64,000 bases of DNA from Streptomyces mirabilis (GCF_039503195.1 NZ_JBCJKP010000001.1:3100001-3164000), one strand, 5' to 3'; shown: positions 1-8,024, counted from the stretch's first letter. The notes: generated from the sequence alone by a model not told the origin. A program made the numbers and translations.

Positions 1-683
1 GTGAAGTAGCGCTTGGCGGCGGCGACCCAGATGTTGCCGGGCCCGGTGACCATGTCGGCCGGGGCGCAGGACTCGGTTCCGTGCGCGAACATCGCGACGG
101 CCTGGGCGCCGCCGACCGCGTACACCTCGTCGATGCCGAGGAGGGAGCAGGCGGCGAGGATCGTGGGGTGCGGGAGCCCCCCGAACTCTTTTTGCGGCGG
201 GGAGGCGAGCGCCATGGAGGCGACTCCGGCCTCCTGTGCCGGAACCGCGTTCATGATCACGGACGAGGGGTAGACCGAACGTCCACCGGGCGCGTACAGA
301 CCGACGCGCTCGACCGGCACCCACTTCTCGGTGACCGAGCCGCCCGGCACGACCTGCGTGGTGTGCGCGGTGCGGCGCTGCTCGCGGTGGACCAGGCGGG
401 CGCGGCGGATGGACTCCTCCAGGGCCGCGCGCACGGCCGGGTCGAGCTGCTCCAGGGCCTCGGTGAGGGCCTGAGCCGGAACCCGTACGGATTCCAGCCG
501 CACCCCGTCGAATTTCTCCGCGTAGTCGATCAGCGCCGCGTCGCCACGATGATGCACGGCCTCGCAGATCGGACGCACCTTCTCCAGGGCGGCCGATACG
601 TCGAAGTCGGCTCGGGGCAGCAGGTCGCGCAGGGCGGAGCCCTCGGGGAGGGCGTCGCCGCGCAGATCGATTCGGGAGATCAC
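1..683 (-). CDS. hisD: histidinol dehydrogenase, N-terminal part (3' end outside window)
   Basis: HisD performs the last two steps of histidine biosynthesis, oxidising L-histidinol to L-histidine with two NAD+ in the cytoplasm. The reverse strand reads from a GTG at 683 ([15 protein letters not shown]) without interruption to the window edge, about 227 codons, roughly half of the usual 430-440 residue protein. Family landmarks are present: [19 protein letters not shown], the glycine-rich [13 protein letters not shown] segment, [12 protein letters not shown] and [16 protein letters not shown] followed by [17 protein letters not shown]. In Streptomyces hisD heads the his operon, so the remaining his genes would lie to the left. 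A palindrome about 40 bp upstream of the start (724-742) may be a control site. The catalytic C-terminal half is not visible. Confidence 0.95.
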   Translation of the reverse strand, partial: MISRIDLRGDALPEGSALRDLLPRADFDVSAALEKVRPICEAVHHRGDAALIDYAEKFDGVRLESVRVPAQALTEALEQLDPAVRAALEESIRRARLVHREQRRTAHTTQVVPGGSVTEKWVPVERVGLYAPGGRSVYPSSVIMNAVPAQEAGVASMALASPPQKEFGGLPHPTILAACSLLGIDEVYAVGGAQAVAMFAHGTESCAPADMVTGPGNIWVAAAKRYF

Positions 684-723
684 GGTCCCAATTCTCTCAG
701 ACGGCGATAAGGCGCCGGACGCC

Positions 724-742
724 TGTATCAATGGCTGATACA
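724..742. promoter_or_regulatory. inverted repeat between hisD and the divergent membrane-protein gene
   Basis: TGTATCA, a 5-base spacer (ATGGC), then TGATACA: a perfect 7-bp inverted repeat. It is AT-rich in a GC-rich spacer and sits about 40 bp upstream of the hisD GTG and 115 bp upstream of the divergent gene at 858. The size and spacing suit a dimeric repressor. No regulator can be assigned from the sequence. Confidence 0.4.
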
Positions 743-857
743 AGCCGTCCCAGGCTCCCCCTGGAGATCCCCGTCACCAATAGCGTTCGGCCCGTCACAC
801 AGCGGGCATGAACGGCTGTACGAAACCCGCGAGTAGCTGGGGAGGGAGGGACGTGAC

Positions 858-2435
858 GTGACCGAGGGTGCCGGCGTCCGCGGTGGGGACCTGCCGGACG
901 AGCTGACCGCCGCCGAGGCCGGGATGTGGCAGGCCTTCCGCAACGGCAGCGTGTACGACCTGCGCAGCGGGGACATGACCGTGGACGATCCGCACGGCGG
1001 CCATCCCTGGGGGCCCGAGCGCAGTGTCCGGGCCCGGATCGTGGCATGGCTGCTGCTCGACGGGCCGCCCGCCCTCCAGGGCCGGGTCGCCTCCCTGAAG
1101 CTGACCGGCGTGCAGATCACGGACGTCCTCGACCTCGCGGGCGGCACGGTGGTGCCGTACGTCGAGCTGAAGGGCTGCCGGTTCGAGAAGGAGATCCTGC
1201 TGCCGGAGGCGCACTTCACGACCGTACGTCTGGTCAACTGCTCGATGCCGCGCCTGGAGGCGGCCCGGGTGCACACCGAGGGCGATCTGCATCTGCCCCG
1301 CTGCCGCTTCCACAACGGGGTGCGGCTGACCGACGCGCACATCGGTACGGATCTGCTGCTCAACCAGGCCGTGGTCTACCGGGACCGCCGCGGCCGCTCG
1401 CTCACCGGCGACGGCATGACCGTGGGGCAGGATCTGCAGGCCGAGATGCTGGAGTCGCACGGCGAGCTGAGCCTGCGCGGCGCCACCGTCGGCGTCTCGC
1501 TCAGCCTGCGCGGCAGCAAGCTGAACAACCCGTACTCGCGGCTGGCCCTGAACGCCCCCCAGCTGACCGTCAACCGCACGCTGTACATGACCCCCGCGGG
1601 CCTCGGCAATCCCCTGCTGACCAGCGGCACCACCCCGGCGCGCGGGACGCTGGTGCAGCGTTTCGAGTGTCATGGCGGGATCCGCCTCGACGACGGACGG
1701 TTCGGGGACGCCCTCGACTTCGAGCGGGCCCGTTTCACCTTCGACGACGACCAGGAACTGTCCCTGCTGCGGGTGCAGACGCCCGAGCTGCGCTTCCTCG
1801 GGGAGCGTCCCGAGCGGGGCAAGGTGGTCCTGTCGGGCGCGCGGATCGTCAATCTCGTCGACCGGGCCGACAGCTGGCCGGGCCCGGGCAACCTCCACAT
1901 GGGGGGCTTCAGCTACGAGAACCTCGTACCGCAGGGCGGCTTCCCGCTGACCCGGCGCCTGGAATGGGTGGCGGCGGCGACCGCGGAGTACAGCCCGGAG
2001 CCGTACGAGCGGCTGGCCACCGTGCTGCGCGACTCCGGGGAGGACGAGGACGCGCGCGAGGTGCTGCTCGCCAAGCAGCGCCGCCGCCGCGAGACCCTGC
2101 CGCTCGCGGCCAAGCTGTGGGGGTACGCGCAGGACTGGACGGTCGCCTACGGGTACCGGCCCGGCCGGGCCGCGCTGTGGATGGCGGTGCTCTGGGCGGC
2201 GTCCTCGATCGCCTTCTCGCACGCGACCCACACTCCGGCGAACGGCGGGCATCCGCCGTGGAACGCCGCACTGTTCGCCCTCGACCTGCTGCTGCCGGTG
2301 ATCGACCTCGGCCAGGTGGGCGTCTGGCAGCTGCGCGGCGCCTGGCAGTGGCTGGCCGCGGTGGTGATCCTCCTGGGCTGGATCCTGGCGACGACGGTGG
2401 CGGCGGGGGCGACGCGGCTGCTGCGCCGCAGCTGA
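858..2435 (+). CDS. beta-helix (pentapeptide-repeat-like) protein with C-terminal membrane anchor, function unknown
   Basis: The GTG at 858 is preceded by a strong ribosome site (GGAGGGAGGG, 841-850). The 525-residue product has three parts. Residues about 1-60 form an acidic/polar N-terminal region. Residues about 70-350 are a run of imperfect ~20-residue units (SLKLTGVQITDVLDLAGG, GELSLRGATVGVSLSLRGS, RFECHGGIRLDDGRFGDALD), the pattern of a right-handed beta-helix related to pentapeptide-repeat proteins. Residues about 440-525 hold two or three hydrophobic helices (RAALWMAVLWAASSIAFSH; WQWLAAVVILLGWILATTV). Streptomyces homologues are often labelled oxidoreductase, but I see no Rossmann or flavin motif and do not support that name. 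It is divergent from hisD. A membrane-anchored scaffold or sensor is a guess. Confidence 0.8.
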   Translation: MTEGAGVRGGDLPDELTAAEAGMWQAFRNGSVYDLRSGDMTVDDPHGGHPWGPERSVRARIVAWLLLDGPPALQGRVASLKLTGVQITDVLDLAGGTVVPYVELKGCRFEKEILLPEAHFTTVRLVNCSMPRLEAARVHTEGDLHLPRCRFHNGVRLTDAHIGTDLLLNQAVVYRDRRGRSLTGDGMTVGQDLQAEMLESHGELSLRGATVGVSLSLRGSKLNNPYSRLALNAPQLTVNRTLYMTPAGLGNPLLTSGTTPARGTLVQRFECHGGIRLDDGRFGDALDFERARFTFDDDQELSLLRVQTPELRFLGERPERGKVVLSGARIVNLVDRADSWPGPGNLHMGGFSYENLVPQGGFPLTRRLEWVAAATAEYSPEPYERLATVLRDSGEDEDAREVLLAKQRRRRETLPLAAKLWGYAQDWTVAYGYRPGRAALWMAVLWAASSIAFSHATHTPANGGHPPWNAALFALDLLLPVIDLGQVGVWQLRGAWQWLAAVVILLGWILATTVAAGATRLLRRS

Positions 2436-2477
2436 GCGGCCCGGCGAGGCCTGATGGGGAGGCATCCGGCCATGCTG

Positions 2478-2507
2478 TTGACAGGTGTTCAATAGTAGAA
2501 CAACAGT
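2478..2507 (+). promoter_or_regulatory. candidate promoter for the gene at 2562
   Basis: TTGACA at 2478-2483 matches the -35 consensus exactly. Eighteen bases further lies AACAGT (2502-2507), a weak -10. The spacer contains TGTTC-N7-GAACA, a short inverted repeat. The whole 2478-2560 segment is unusually AT-rich for this genome, as expected of a promoter. Confidence 0.4.
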
Positions 2508-2561
2508 CACTTTTTACTCATCCTTGACCATCTGACATACAACCAAACGAGGGTTACGAAA

Positions 2562-3638
2562 GTGTCACCGCCCACCCTCTGGTACAGCTCCGACCTGCGT
2601 CTTTCAATGGTCGACACCATGGCACTGCTGCGCGCGTTCATCCGTACGGCCCGGATGGTCAAGAACACTTCGCGCCTCGCCGCCGGACTGCCCGCCGACG
2701 ACGAGGTCCTGCTGGACGCCCCGGACGAACGGCTGGCCCCTGCCCTCGTCGCGGCGGCCCGCGGTGAGTACGACATCGCCGCCAAACTGCTCGCCGCCAC
2801 CCGCGAGGCCGCCGAGTGGGAGAACCGCGACCGGTACGCGCGGCGCCTCGCCGTCTTCGCGCGCACCCGCGACGAATGGCTCCAGACCTGGCAGAGCGAG
2901 TCCCCGCACGACCCGGACGCGCTCCTGGTCAAGGCCGAGCTCGCGGTGCGCCGCTGGTGGGAGTCGCCCGCCCGCGCCGAGCTGCTGCGCGAGGTCGGCC
3001 CGCTGATCGGCGCCGCCGCCGAGGGCGACCCGCGCGACCCGGTGCCCTGGCGGATCGCGCTCGACCACGCCCGTGGCACCAACGCCGGGCACACCGAGTT
3101 CGAGAAGCTGTGGACCGAGGCCGTACGCCGCTCCCCGCACCACTACGGCTGCCATGTGGCCGCCCTGAAGTACCTGTCGGCCGCCTGGTACGGCTCGCAC
3201 CGCGAGTGCTTCGACTTCGCCGAGCGGGCCGCGCAGGACGCGCTGCCCGGCTCACTCGTACAGGCGCTTCCGGTGCGCGCGGCCTTCGCCTATCTGACCG
3301 AGGGCGGCCGGGCCGTCATCTCGCGCGAGCGGCTCGACGAGGCGGCCGACCTCGCGATCGCGGTCTCGGCGGCCTACGCGCCCGCCGACCCGTGGCCGGC
3401 GGAGGTGCGCAACCTCCTCACCTACGTCCTGATCAGGCTGGAGCGCTGGCAGGACGCCCTGGACCAGCTCCGTCTGATCGGCCCGTACGCGACCTCGTTC
3501 CCCTGGGACCGGGTCTCCGACGACCCGCTGGGCCAGTTCCTGGAACTGCGCGACGGAGTCCGCCTGGAGGTCGCCTCGATCATCCCCCTCCATCCACGGA
3601 GTGAGCACGGCGGACGTGCCCGCTCCGGCGACCATTAG
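2562..3638 (+). CDS. helical-repeat (TPR-like) hypothetical protein
   Basis: A GTG at 2562 lies 10 bases after a GAGGG site. An ATG at 2607 or 2619 is an alternative start that would remove the poorly conserved leader. The 358-residue product is predicted to be almost wholly alpha-helical and rich in Ala, Arg, Glu and Trp. Helix pairs resemble TPR/HAT-type repeats: ALVAAARGEYDIAAKLLAAT, DRYARRLAVFARTRDEWLQ, VRNLLTYVLIRLERWQDALD. There is no signal peptide, membrane helix or catalytic motif. It is followed 11 bp later by the LON-domain gene, so the two are probably co-transcribed. I do not recognise a function. A protein-protein interaction role would follow from the fold only. Confidence 0.75.
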   Translation: MSPPTLWYSSDLRLSMVDTMALLRAFIRTARMVKNTSRLAAGLPADDEVLLDAPDERLAPALVAAARGEYDIAAKLLAATREAAEWENRDRYARRLAVFARTRDEWLQTWQSESPHDPDALLVKAELAVRRWWESPARAELLREVGPLIGAAAEGDPRDPVPWRIALDHARGTNAGHTEFEKLWTEAVRRSPHHYGCHVAALKYLSAAWYGSHRECFDFAERAAQDALPGSLVQALPVRAAFAYLTEGGRAVISRERLDEAADLAIAVSAAYAPADPWPAEVRNLLTYVLIRLERWQDALDQLRLIGPYATSFPWDRVSDDPLGQFLELRDGVRLEVASIIPLHPRSEHGGRARSGDH

Positions 3639-3649
3639 GCTTTCGCGTC

Positions 3650-4390
3650 GTGACCACCGTCCGGCTCCCGCTCTTCCCCCTGAACTCGGTACTGTTCCCG
3701 GGTCTCGTGCTTCCCCTGAACATTTTCGAGGAGCGCTATCGCGCCATGATGCGCGAACTGCTGAAGACCCCCGAGGACGAACCGCGCCGGTTCGCCGTCG
3801 TCGCCATCCGCGACGGCCACGAGGTCGCGCACACCGCACCCGGCATGCCGGACCAGACGGCGCTGCCGCAGCGCGGTCCCGCGGCCGGGTTCGGCGACGA
3901 CCCGCTCAAGGCCTTCCACGAGGTGGGCTGCGTCGCGGACGCGGCCACCATCCGGGAGCGCGCCGACGGCAGTTTCGAGGTACTGGCCACCGGCACCACG
4001 CGGGTACGGCTCCTGTCGGTGGACGCCTCCGGCGCGTTCCTGACGGCCGAACTGGAGGAACTTCCGGAGGAACCCGGCGAGGAGGCCGGCGCGCTCGCCG
4101 AGGGCGTCCTGCGGGCCTTCCGCCAGTACCAGAAGCGGCTGGCGGGCGCCCGCGAACGCTCGCTGTCCACCGGCGCGGACCTGCCGGACGACCCGGCGGT
4201 GGTCTCCTACCTGGTGGCGGCCGCCGTGATGCTCGACATCCCCGCCAAACAGAAGCTGCTCCAGGCTCCCGACACGGCCACCCGCCTGCACGAAGAGCTG
4301 AAACTCCTGCGCGCCGAGACCGCCATCATCCGTAATCTGCCGTCGTTGCCGGCGGCGGAACTGACGCGCAACCCGACAAGTCTCAACTGA
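3650..4390 (+). CDS. LON peptidase substrate-binding domain protein
   Basis: The protein opens with the hallmark of the Lon N-terminal (PUA-like) domain: LPLFPLNSVLFPGLVLPLNI, then FEERYRAMMREL. It continues with the family's VGCVADA and FEVLATGTTRVRLLSV strands over residues 5-120, and a helical C-terminal bundle over 130-220. It is 246 residues and lacks the AAA+ ATPase and Ser-Lys protease domains of true Lon, so it cannot be a protease by itself. Stand-alone LON-domain proteins are common in actinobacteria and are thought to be adaptors or substrate-recognition factors. The GTG start at 3650 follows the upstream gene by 11 bp. The YbaK gene begins 13 bp downstream, which indicates an operon. 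Confidence 0.9.
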   Translation: MTTVRLPLFPLNSVLFPGLVLPLNIFEERYRAMMRELLKTPEDEPRRFAVVAIRDGHEVAHTAPGMPDQTALPQRGPAAGFGDDPLKAFHEVGCVADAATIRERADGSFEVLATGTTRVRLLSVDASGAFLTAELEELPEEPGEEAGALAEGVLRAFRQYQKRLAGARERSLSTGADLPDDPAVVSYLVAAAVMLDIPAKQKLLQAPDTATRLHEELKLLRAETAIIRNLPSLPAAELTRNPTSLN

Positions 4391-4403
4391 AGGCCCCGAC
4401 ACC

Positions 4404-4907
4404 TTGGCGAAGAAGTCGAAGAAGCAGCAGCAGTCCGGGGGCACGCCCGCGACGGTGGCCCTGACGGCGGCGGGTGTCGCGTACACGGTCCACGCCTACG
4501 AGCACGACCCCGCGCACCCCTCCTACGGCGAGGAGGCCGCCGAGGCGATGGGTGTCTCCCCGGACCGCGTCTTCAAGACCCTGGTCGCGGACGTGGACGG
4601 CTCCCTCGTGGTCGCCGTGGTCCCCGTCGCGGGCTCCCTGGACCTGAAGGCCCTGGCCACGGCGGTGGGCGGCAAGCGCGCCGCCATGGCCGACCCGGCG
4701 GCCGCCGAGCGCACCACGGGCTACGTCCGCGGCGGCATCTCCCCCCTGGGCCAGCGCAAGAGACTCCGTACGGTCCTGGACGCCTCGGCCCACCACCACG
4801 CCACGATCTGCGTCTCGGCCGGCCGCCGGGGCCTTGAGGTGGAGCTCGCCCCCGACGACCTGGCGCACCTCACGGAAGCGGTGTCCGCGCCGGTCGCCCG
4901 TGCGTGA
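4404..4907 (+). CDS. ybaK: Cys-tRNA(Pro)/aminoacyl-tRNA deacylase, YbaK/EbsC family
   Basis: The 167-residue YbaK-fold protein hydrolyses mischarged Cys-tRNA(Pro) in trans as a free-standing editing domain. The sequence shows the family order. A lysine-rich N-terminus leads into TPATVALTAAGVAYTVHAYE; then YGEEAAEAMGVSPDRVFKTL, where the Lys of FKTL is the conserved active-site lysine; then VAVVPVAGSLDLKALATAVG; then TGYVRGGISPLGQRKRLRT, the GG-S-P-G loop. The start is TTG (4404), the only initiator codon that precedes the Lys-rich leader without overlapping the LON gene. It is probably translationally coupled to the LON gene. The bL37-like ORF begins 41 bp after its stop. Confidence 0.92.
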   Translation: MAKKSKKQQQSGGTPATVALTAAGVAYTVHAYEHDPAHPSYGEEAAEAMGVSPDRVFKTLVADVDGSLVVAVVPVAGSLDLKALATAVGGKRAAMADPAAAERTTGYVRGGISPLGQRKRLRTVLDASAHHHATICVSAGRRGLEVELAPDDLAHLTEAVSAPVARA

Positions 4908-4948
4908 ACCCTCGACGGATGCGTCGTCGTGCGTTAAGCACGAGAGGC

Positions 4949-5023
4949 ATGTCGAAACGAACCCGCAAACGCAAGTGGCGCACGAAGAAGGGCCGCTCGA
5001 ACCACGGCCACCGACCTCCATGA
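4949..5023 (+). CDS. 24-residue basic protein, probable 50S ribosomal protein bL37
   Basis: An ATG at 4949 opens a 24-codon ORF with 11 Lys/Arg residues. It begins MSKRTRKRKWRTKKG and ends SNHGHRPP before TGA. From memory, the mycobacterial ribosomal protein bL37 is also about 24 residues, starts M-[AS]-K-R-x-R-K and ends with an NHGKRPN motif, so both the length and the NHG-x-RP tail match. A GAGAGG site lies just upstream at short spacing, directly after a hairpin (4927-4943; TCGTGC, GTTAA loop, GCACGA) whose 3' arm abuts it and could modulate access. It follows ybaK on the same strand. It is too short for ordinary gene finders. bL37 is best supported, but a chance basic ORF cannot be excluded without alignment. 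Confidence 0.65.
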   Translation: MSKRTRKRKWRTKKGRSNHGHRPP

Positions 5024-5136
5024 CCCACGCGCCCGGCCCCCTGGAGTCGCTGGGCTGACGGCCGGTGGGGGCTGAGCGCGCAGTTCCCCCGCCCCCAGGG
5101 CGGGGCTCCGCCCCGCATCTCCGGTCCGCCCCGCAT

Positions 5137-5172
5137 CTTCAGCCCGTCCGGCGTGTGAGGACGAGGCCGTTC
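5137..5172 (+). repeat. dispersed intergenic 36-bp repeat, copy 1
   Basis: The segment beginning CTTCAGCCCGTCCGGCG and ending GACGAGGCCGTTC recurs in inverted orientation at 29882-29917 with 33 of 36 positions identical. Both copies lie between convergent genes and are followed, in the same orientation, by a GGGGGCGGAGCCCC hairpin. I recall this motif as very common in Streptomyces intergenic DNA. Confidence 0.75.
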
Positions 5173-5247
5173 GGGCCGATGCGGGGGCCCAGGGGGCGCA
5201 GTGCCCCGGGCGGGGGTGAGGGGGCGGAGCCCCTGAGGATGATGCGG

Positions 5248-5284
5248 GTCCCCCTGCTCGAGCGAAGCCGAGAGCTTGGGGGAG
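5248..5284. repeat. hairpin-forming intergenic element
   Basis: CCCCCTGCTCGAGCGAAGCC followed by GAGAGCTTGGGGGAG folds as an imperfect stem in which CCCCCxGCTC pairs with GAGCxxGGGGG. I recall nearly identical sequences at many sites in Streptomyces genomes. Here it probably serves as part of the 3' end of the leftward DUF2567 transcript. Confidence 0.55.
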
Positions 5285-5328
5285 GGCAGGGGCGGCGGGG
5301 GCGAGGAAAGGCGGCCCGTGCCCCCCGT

Positions 5329-5994
5329 TCAGGCCGTCGGAGGCTGCGGTGGGTTCGGAGCCCCGTACGGGCTCGCGTAGGGATCCGGGTCCCGGGGACC
5401 GAACAACGCGGTCAGGCCGAGATGAACCACCAGCCCCGCCAGGGACCACGCCAGCAACGCCCCCTTCGCCCCGAGCTTCAACGGCGCGGAGAACGTCACC
5501 CCCTTGCCCACTTGCTTGGCATGGGCGACCACGTTCTGCGTCGGCCCGAGCCAGATCCCGATCCGCCAGGCGAGCAGCGACCCGAGCAGACCCCCCACCG
5601 CCAGCGCGACAACGAGCGGCACACCCCCACGCCGCCGCACCAGAAACACCACCACCGCACTGACCGCACCGAACGCCAGCGCGAGCAGCGTGAACGTCCC
5701 GTCGACCCCGATGGCCTGCTCACCCTCGGTGTCCTTCAGATACACCGCGCTGTCGTCCGCGATCAGCGGCACATGCGGCGCCAGCCACCACCACAGCACA
5801 CCGAGCAGCACGCCCGCGAGCACCATCGCCACCGTGACGACGGCGGCGTCCCGCACTTCGATCTTCATCCCGGGCCCGTCCTGTTCGTACCCGACGGTCC
5901 CCGCGACACCCCCGGCGGGCGGAGCCTGCCAGACGTGGGCGTCGTCGGAGGGCGGTTGATGCGGCGGCGGAGGCGGAGTCAGCGGTGCGGTCAC
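5329..5994 (-). CDS. DUF2567 family integral membrane protein
   Basis: The GTG at 5994 gives a 221-residue protein. A Pro-rich cytoplasmic N-terminus (PLTPPPPPHQPP, about 45 residues) precedes four hydrophobic segments: AVVTVAMVLAGVLLGVLWWW, TFTLLALAFGAVSAVVVFL, VPLVVALAVGGLLGSLLAW and ALLAWSLAGLVVHLGLTAL. A short Pro-rich tail follows. The conserved motif WWWLAPHVPLIADDSAVYLKD between helices 1 and 2 is typical of DUF2567, an actinobacterial family of unknown function. The reading frame stays open upstream of 5994 into the ABC permease region, but that part is not protein-like. It lies 34 bp after the ABC-2 permease gene on the same strand and is likely the last gene of that operon. Confidence 0.8.
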   Translation of the reverse strand: MTAPLTPPPPPHQPPSDDAHVWQAPPAGGVAGTVGYEQDGPGMKIEVRDAAVVTVAMVLAGVLLGVLWWWLAPHVPLIADDSAVYLKDTEGEQAIGVDGTFTLLALAFGAVSAVVVFLVRRRGGVPLVVALAVGGLLGSLLAWRIGIWLGPTQNVVAHAKQVGKGVTFSAPLKLGAKGALLAWSLAGLVVHLGLTALFGPRDPDPYASPYGAPNPPQPPTA

Positions 5995-6028
5995 ACTGAC
6001 ATCGTGCCAGGCCCGGCTGTCAGCCGCG

Positions 6029-6850
6029 TCACCGGACGGCCGCCCGGCGGTACGCCCAGGTCGCCACCGCCAGCGAGGCCACCCCGACACCCGCGCAGAC
6101 GGCGAGGTCACCGACGACGAAGGCCCAGTCGGGGTGCGCCCCGAAGCTCCGCGCGAAGGCCTCGACGCCGTAGGTGGAGGGCAGCAGATCACGGCCGTAC
6201 TGCACCACCGTAGGCAGCCGGTCCGCCGGCAGCACTCCGAGCAACAGCGCCGCCGACATCCCCAACTGTCCGAGCAGCGTGGCGAGTTCGGGCCGAGGCG
6301 CAAGCAGTCCGAGCGCCGCCCCGAGCCCGGCGAGCGCGGCGCCCGCGAGCGGGATCACCGCGACGAGCACCCACAGATGCGCCATCGGCAACCCGAAGAG
6401 GACACAGCCGACGACGGCGGTGACCACGGTCCCGGGCACGGTGAAGGAGGCGTACGCGCCCGCGGCACCGAGCACGACGGCGGCCGGCGGCACCGGCAGG
6501 GTCGCGTAGTGGTCGAGCCCGCCGCCGGCCCGCAGCTGTCCGAAGTACTGGGCCAGCAGGTTGAGCCCGACGAAGGCGACGACCAGGACCGACGCCCCGG
6601 CCACGATGGACCGGGCCTCGCCCCCGCCGTCCACCACGCCACGCATCATGACCATGATGCCGACGGACTGGACCGTGGCCACGAACAGCAGCGGAATCCG
6701 CGCCACGCGCGCGCGGGAGATCTGGGCCCGGTACATGGCGGCGAGGGAGGGCCACAGCCGCGCCCGCGGCCCGAGTTCGGCGGCGTCACCGGCGTCCTCG
6801 GCCACGGACAGCGCACTGCCCGGCAGCGCCTCAGCGGGTACGACACTCAC
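6029..6850 (-). CDS. ABC-2 type exporter, permease subunit
   Basis: The 273-residue product has about six membrane spans. A cytoplasmic N-terminus of about 50 residues comes first, then RIPLLFVATVQSVGIMVMM, SIVAGASVLVVAFVGLNLLA, the coupling-helix region YFGQLRAGGGLDHYATLPVP, VVLGAAGAYASFTVPGTVV, LWVLVAVIPLAGAALAGLGA, LGQLGMSAALLLGVLPADR and a final helix ending AVATWAYRRAAVR. The loop DHYATLPVPPAAVV followed by a hydrophobic pair is characteristic of ABC-2 permeases. The ATPase partner is encoded immediately upstream on the same strand (7002-8024), with a 151-bp gap carrying an 18-bp tandem duplication. The substrate cannot be read from the sequence; drug, lipid or peptide export is usual for this class. 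Confidence 0.88.
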   Translation of the reverse strand: MSVVPAEALPGSALSVAEDAGDAAELGPRARLWPSLAAMYRAQISRARVARIPLLFVATVQSVGIMVMMRGVVDGGGEARSIVAGASVLVVAFVGLNLLAQYFGQLRAGGGLDHYATLPVPPAAVVLGAAGAYASFTVPGTVVTAVVGCVLFGLPMAHLWVLVAVIPLAGAALAGLGAALGLLAPRPELATLLGQLGMSAALLLGVLPADRLPTVVQYGRDLLPSTYGVEAFARSFGAHPDWAFVVGDLAVCAGVGVASLAVATWAYRRAAVR

Positions 6851-6946
6851 GTCGAGCTGCTCCTCTTCACTCCGGCAGCCGTCCTGTTCCTGTTTCCGAC
6901 GCCGATTCCCACGCCGCTTCCCCCACCCACGACGCCCCTCCCCGTG

Positions 6947-6982
6947 CGTACAGACTCCCCTGTCCGTACAGACTCCCCTACG
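6947..6982. repeat. two-copy 18-bp tandem repeat in the ABC operon
   Basis: CGTACAGACTCCCCT occurs at 6947-6961 and again at 6965-6979, giving an 18-bp period. It lies in the untranslated gap between the ABC ATPase stop (7002) and the permease start (6850). Confidence 0.6.
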
Positions 6983-7001
6983 GATTCCAGACCCCGCGCG
7001 C

Positions 7002-8024
7002 TCACGCCTTCACCAACCCCTGCGCATTGCCGCCGAGCGCGAGGTACACGTCCTCCAGGCTCGGCGTGGCCAGCGTGAAGTCGTCGAGCGCGGCGAACGC
7101 GGCGCCTCCGGTGACCGTGGCGACGGCCGCGCGGGCCTCCTCCGGGGCGAGCCGCAGGGTCCAGCGGCGGCCCGACTCGACGGCCCGGGCGCGCAGCGCG
7201 GCGACCTCGGGCACGTCCAGCGGGGCGCTCTCGCGCCAGACGAGTTCGACCCGCACCTCTCCCGCGACCCGCTCCTTCAGCCCGGCCGGCGTGTCGCAGG
7301 CGATGACGCGGCCCCGGTCGAGGACGGCGACCCGGTCGAGGACGGTCTCGGCCTCGATGACGTTGTGGGTGACCAGCAGCACGGTGGCGCCGTGCTCGGC
7401 CCGGCGCCGGTCGACGGCGGACCACACGGCCCGCCGGGCCACGGGGTCCATGCCGGTGGTCGGCTCGTCGAGGACGAGCAGCGGCCGCCGCCCGACCAGA
7501 GCGGCTGCGAAGCAGGCCAGCCGCCGCTGTCCGCCGGACAGCTTCTTCAGGGGGCGGGAGGCGATCGGGGTGAGGCCCAGCTCGTCGAGCACGGCGTCCC
7601 GCTCGGCCCGCGCCTCGCGCAGTTCGAGCCCGCGCAGCCGCCCGGTCGTCTCGGCGGCCAGCGACACGGTCAGCTCGTCGAGGGCGGTGGACTCCTGTCC
7701 GAGGTAGGCGAGGATGCGCGCCGCCCGCTCGGGGTGACGCACGATGTCGTGTCCGAGGATCTCGACACTGCCGCTGTCGGGGCGCATGAGCCCGGTCAGC
7801 TGGCGTACGAGGGTGGACTTCCCGGCGCCGTTCGGCCCGAGCAGGCCGAAGATCTCGCCACGCCGGATGTCCAGCCGTACCCCGTCGGTGGCCCGCACCT
7901 CGGGCGTACCGGGGCTGCCACGGCGTCCGCGGACCGCCGGGTAGGTCTTGGTCAGCGCGCGCACCGAGCACACCACATCGCCCCTGTGCCCGTTCCGGAC
8001 TGCCTGTGCCGTGCGCGTACTCAC
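7002..8024 (-). CDS. ABC-2 type exporter, ATP-binding subunit
   Basis: The GTG at 8024 gives a 340-residue ATPase. All motifs are intact: Walker A GLLGPNGAGKST, Q-loop YLGQEST, signature LSGGQRR, Walker B PLLVLDEPTTGMDP and H-loop VLLVTHNV. After about residue 230 a C-terminal extension (AGEVRVELVWRESAPLDVPE to FTLATPSLEDVYLALGG) matches the accessory domain of DrrA/CcmA-like transporters. The open frame continues upstream to 8195 but loses similarity, so I chose 8024. The permease lies 151 bp downstream on the same strand and DUF2567 after that, making a three-gene export operon. The retained motifs imply active ATP hydrolysis, unlike the degenerate ATPase at 56773. Confidence 0.9.
   Translation of the reverse strand: MSTRTAQAVRNGHRGDVVCSVRALTKTYPAVRGRRGSPGTPEVRATDGVRLDIRRGEIFGLLGPNGAGKSTLVRQLTGLMRPDSGSVEILGHDIVRHPERAARILAYLGQESTALDELTVSLAAETTGRLRGLELREARAERDAVLDELGLTPIASRPLKKLSGGQRRLACFAAALVGRRPLLVLDEPTTGMDPVARRAVWSAVDRRRAEHGATVLLVTHNVIEAETVLDRVAVLDRGRVIACDTPAGLKERVAGEVRVELVWRESAPLDVPEVAALRARAVESGRRWTLRLAPEEARAAVATVTGGAAFAALDDFTLATPSLEDVYLALGGNAQGLVKA

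Larger units (their letters stand above)
5024..5328. other. intergenic spacer made largely of Streptomyces-type repeats
   Basis: No ORF with coding character is present between the bL37-like gene and the convergent DUF2567 gene. The spacer holds a GCGGGGC-TCC-GCCCCGC hairpin (about 5101-5117), the dispersed 36-mer at 5137-5172, another GGGGCGGAGCCCC hairpin near 5220-5233 and a hairpin at 5248-5284. These probably act as the terminator region for the converging transcripts. Confidence 0.6.

Noticed and set aside
2486..2502. TGTTC-N7-GAACA as a LexA site
   Set aside because: The actinobacterial SOS box is GAAC-N4-GTTC. Here the half-sites are in the opposite order and the spacing differs.
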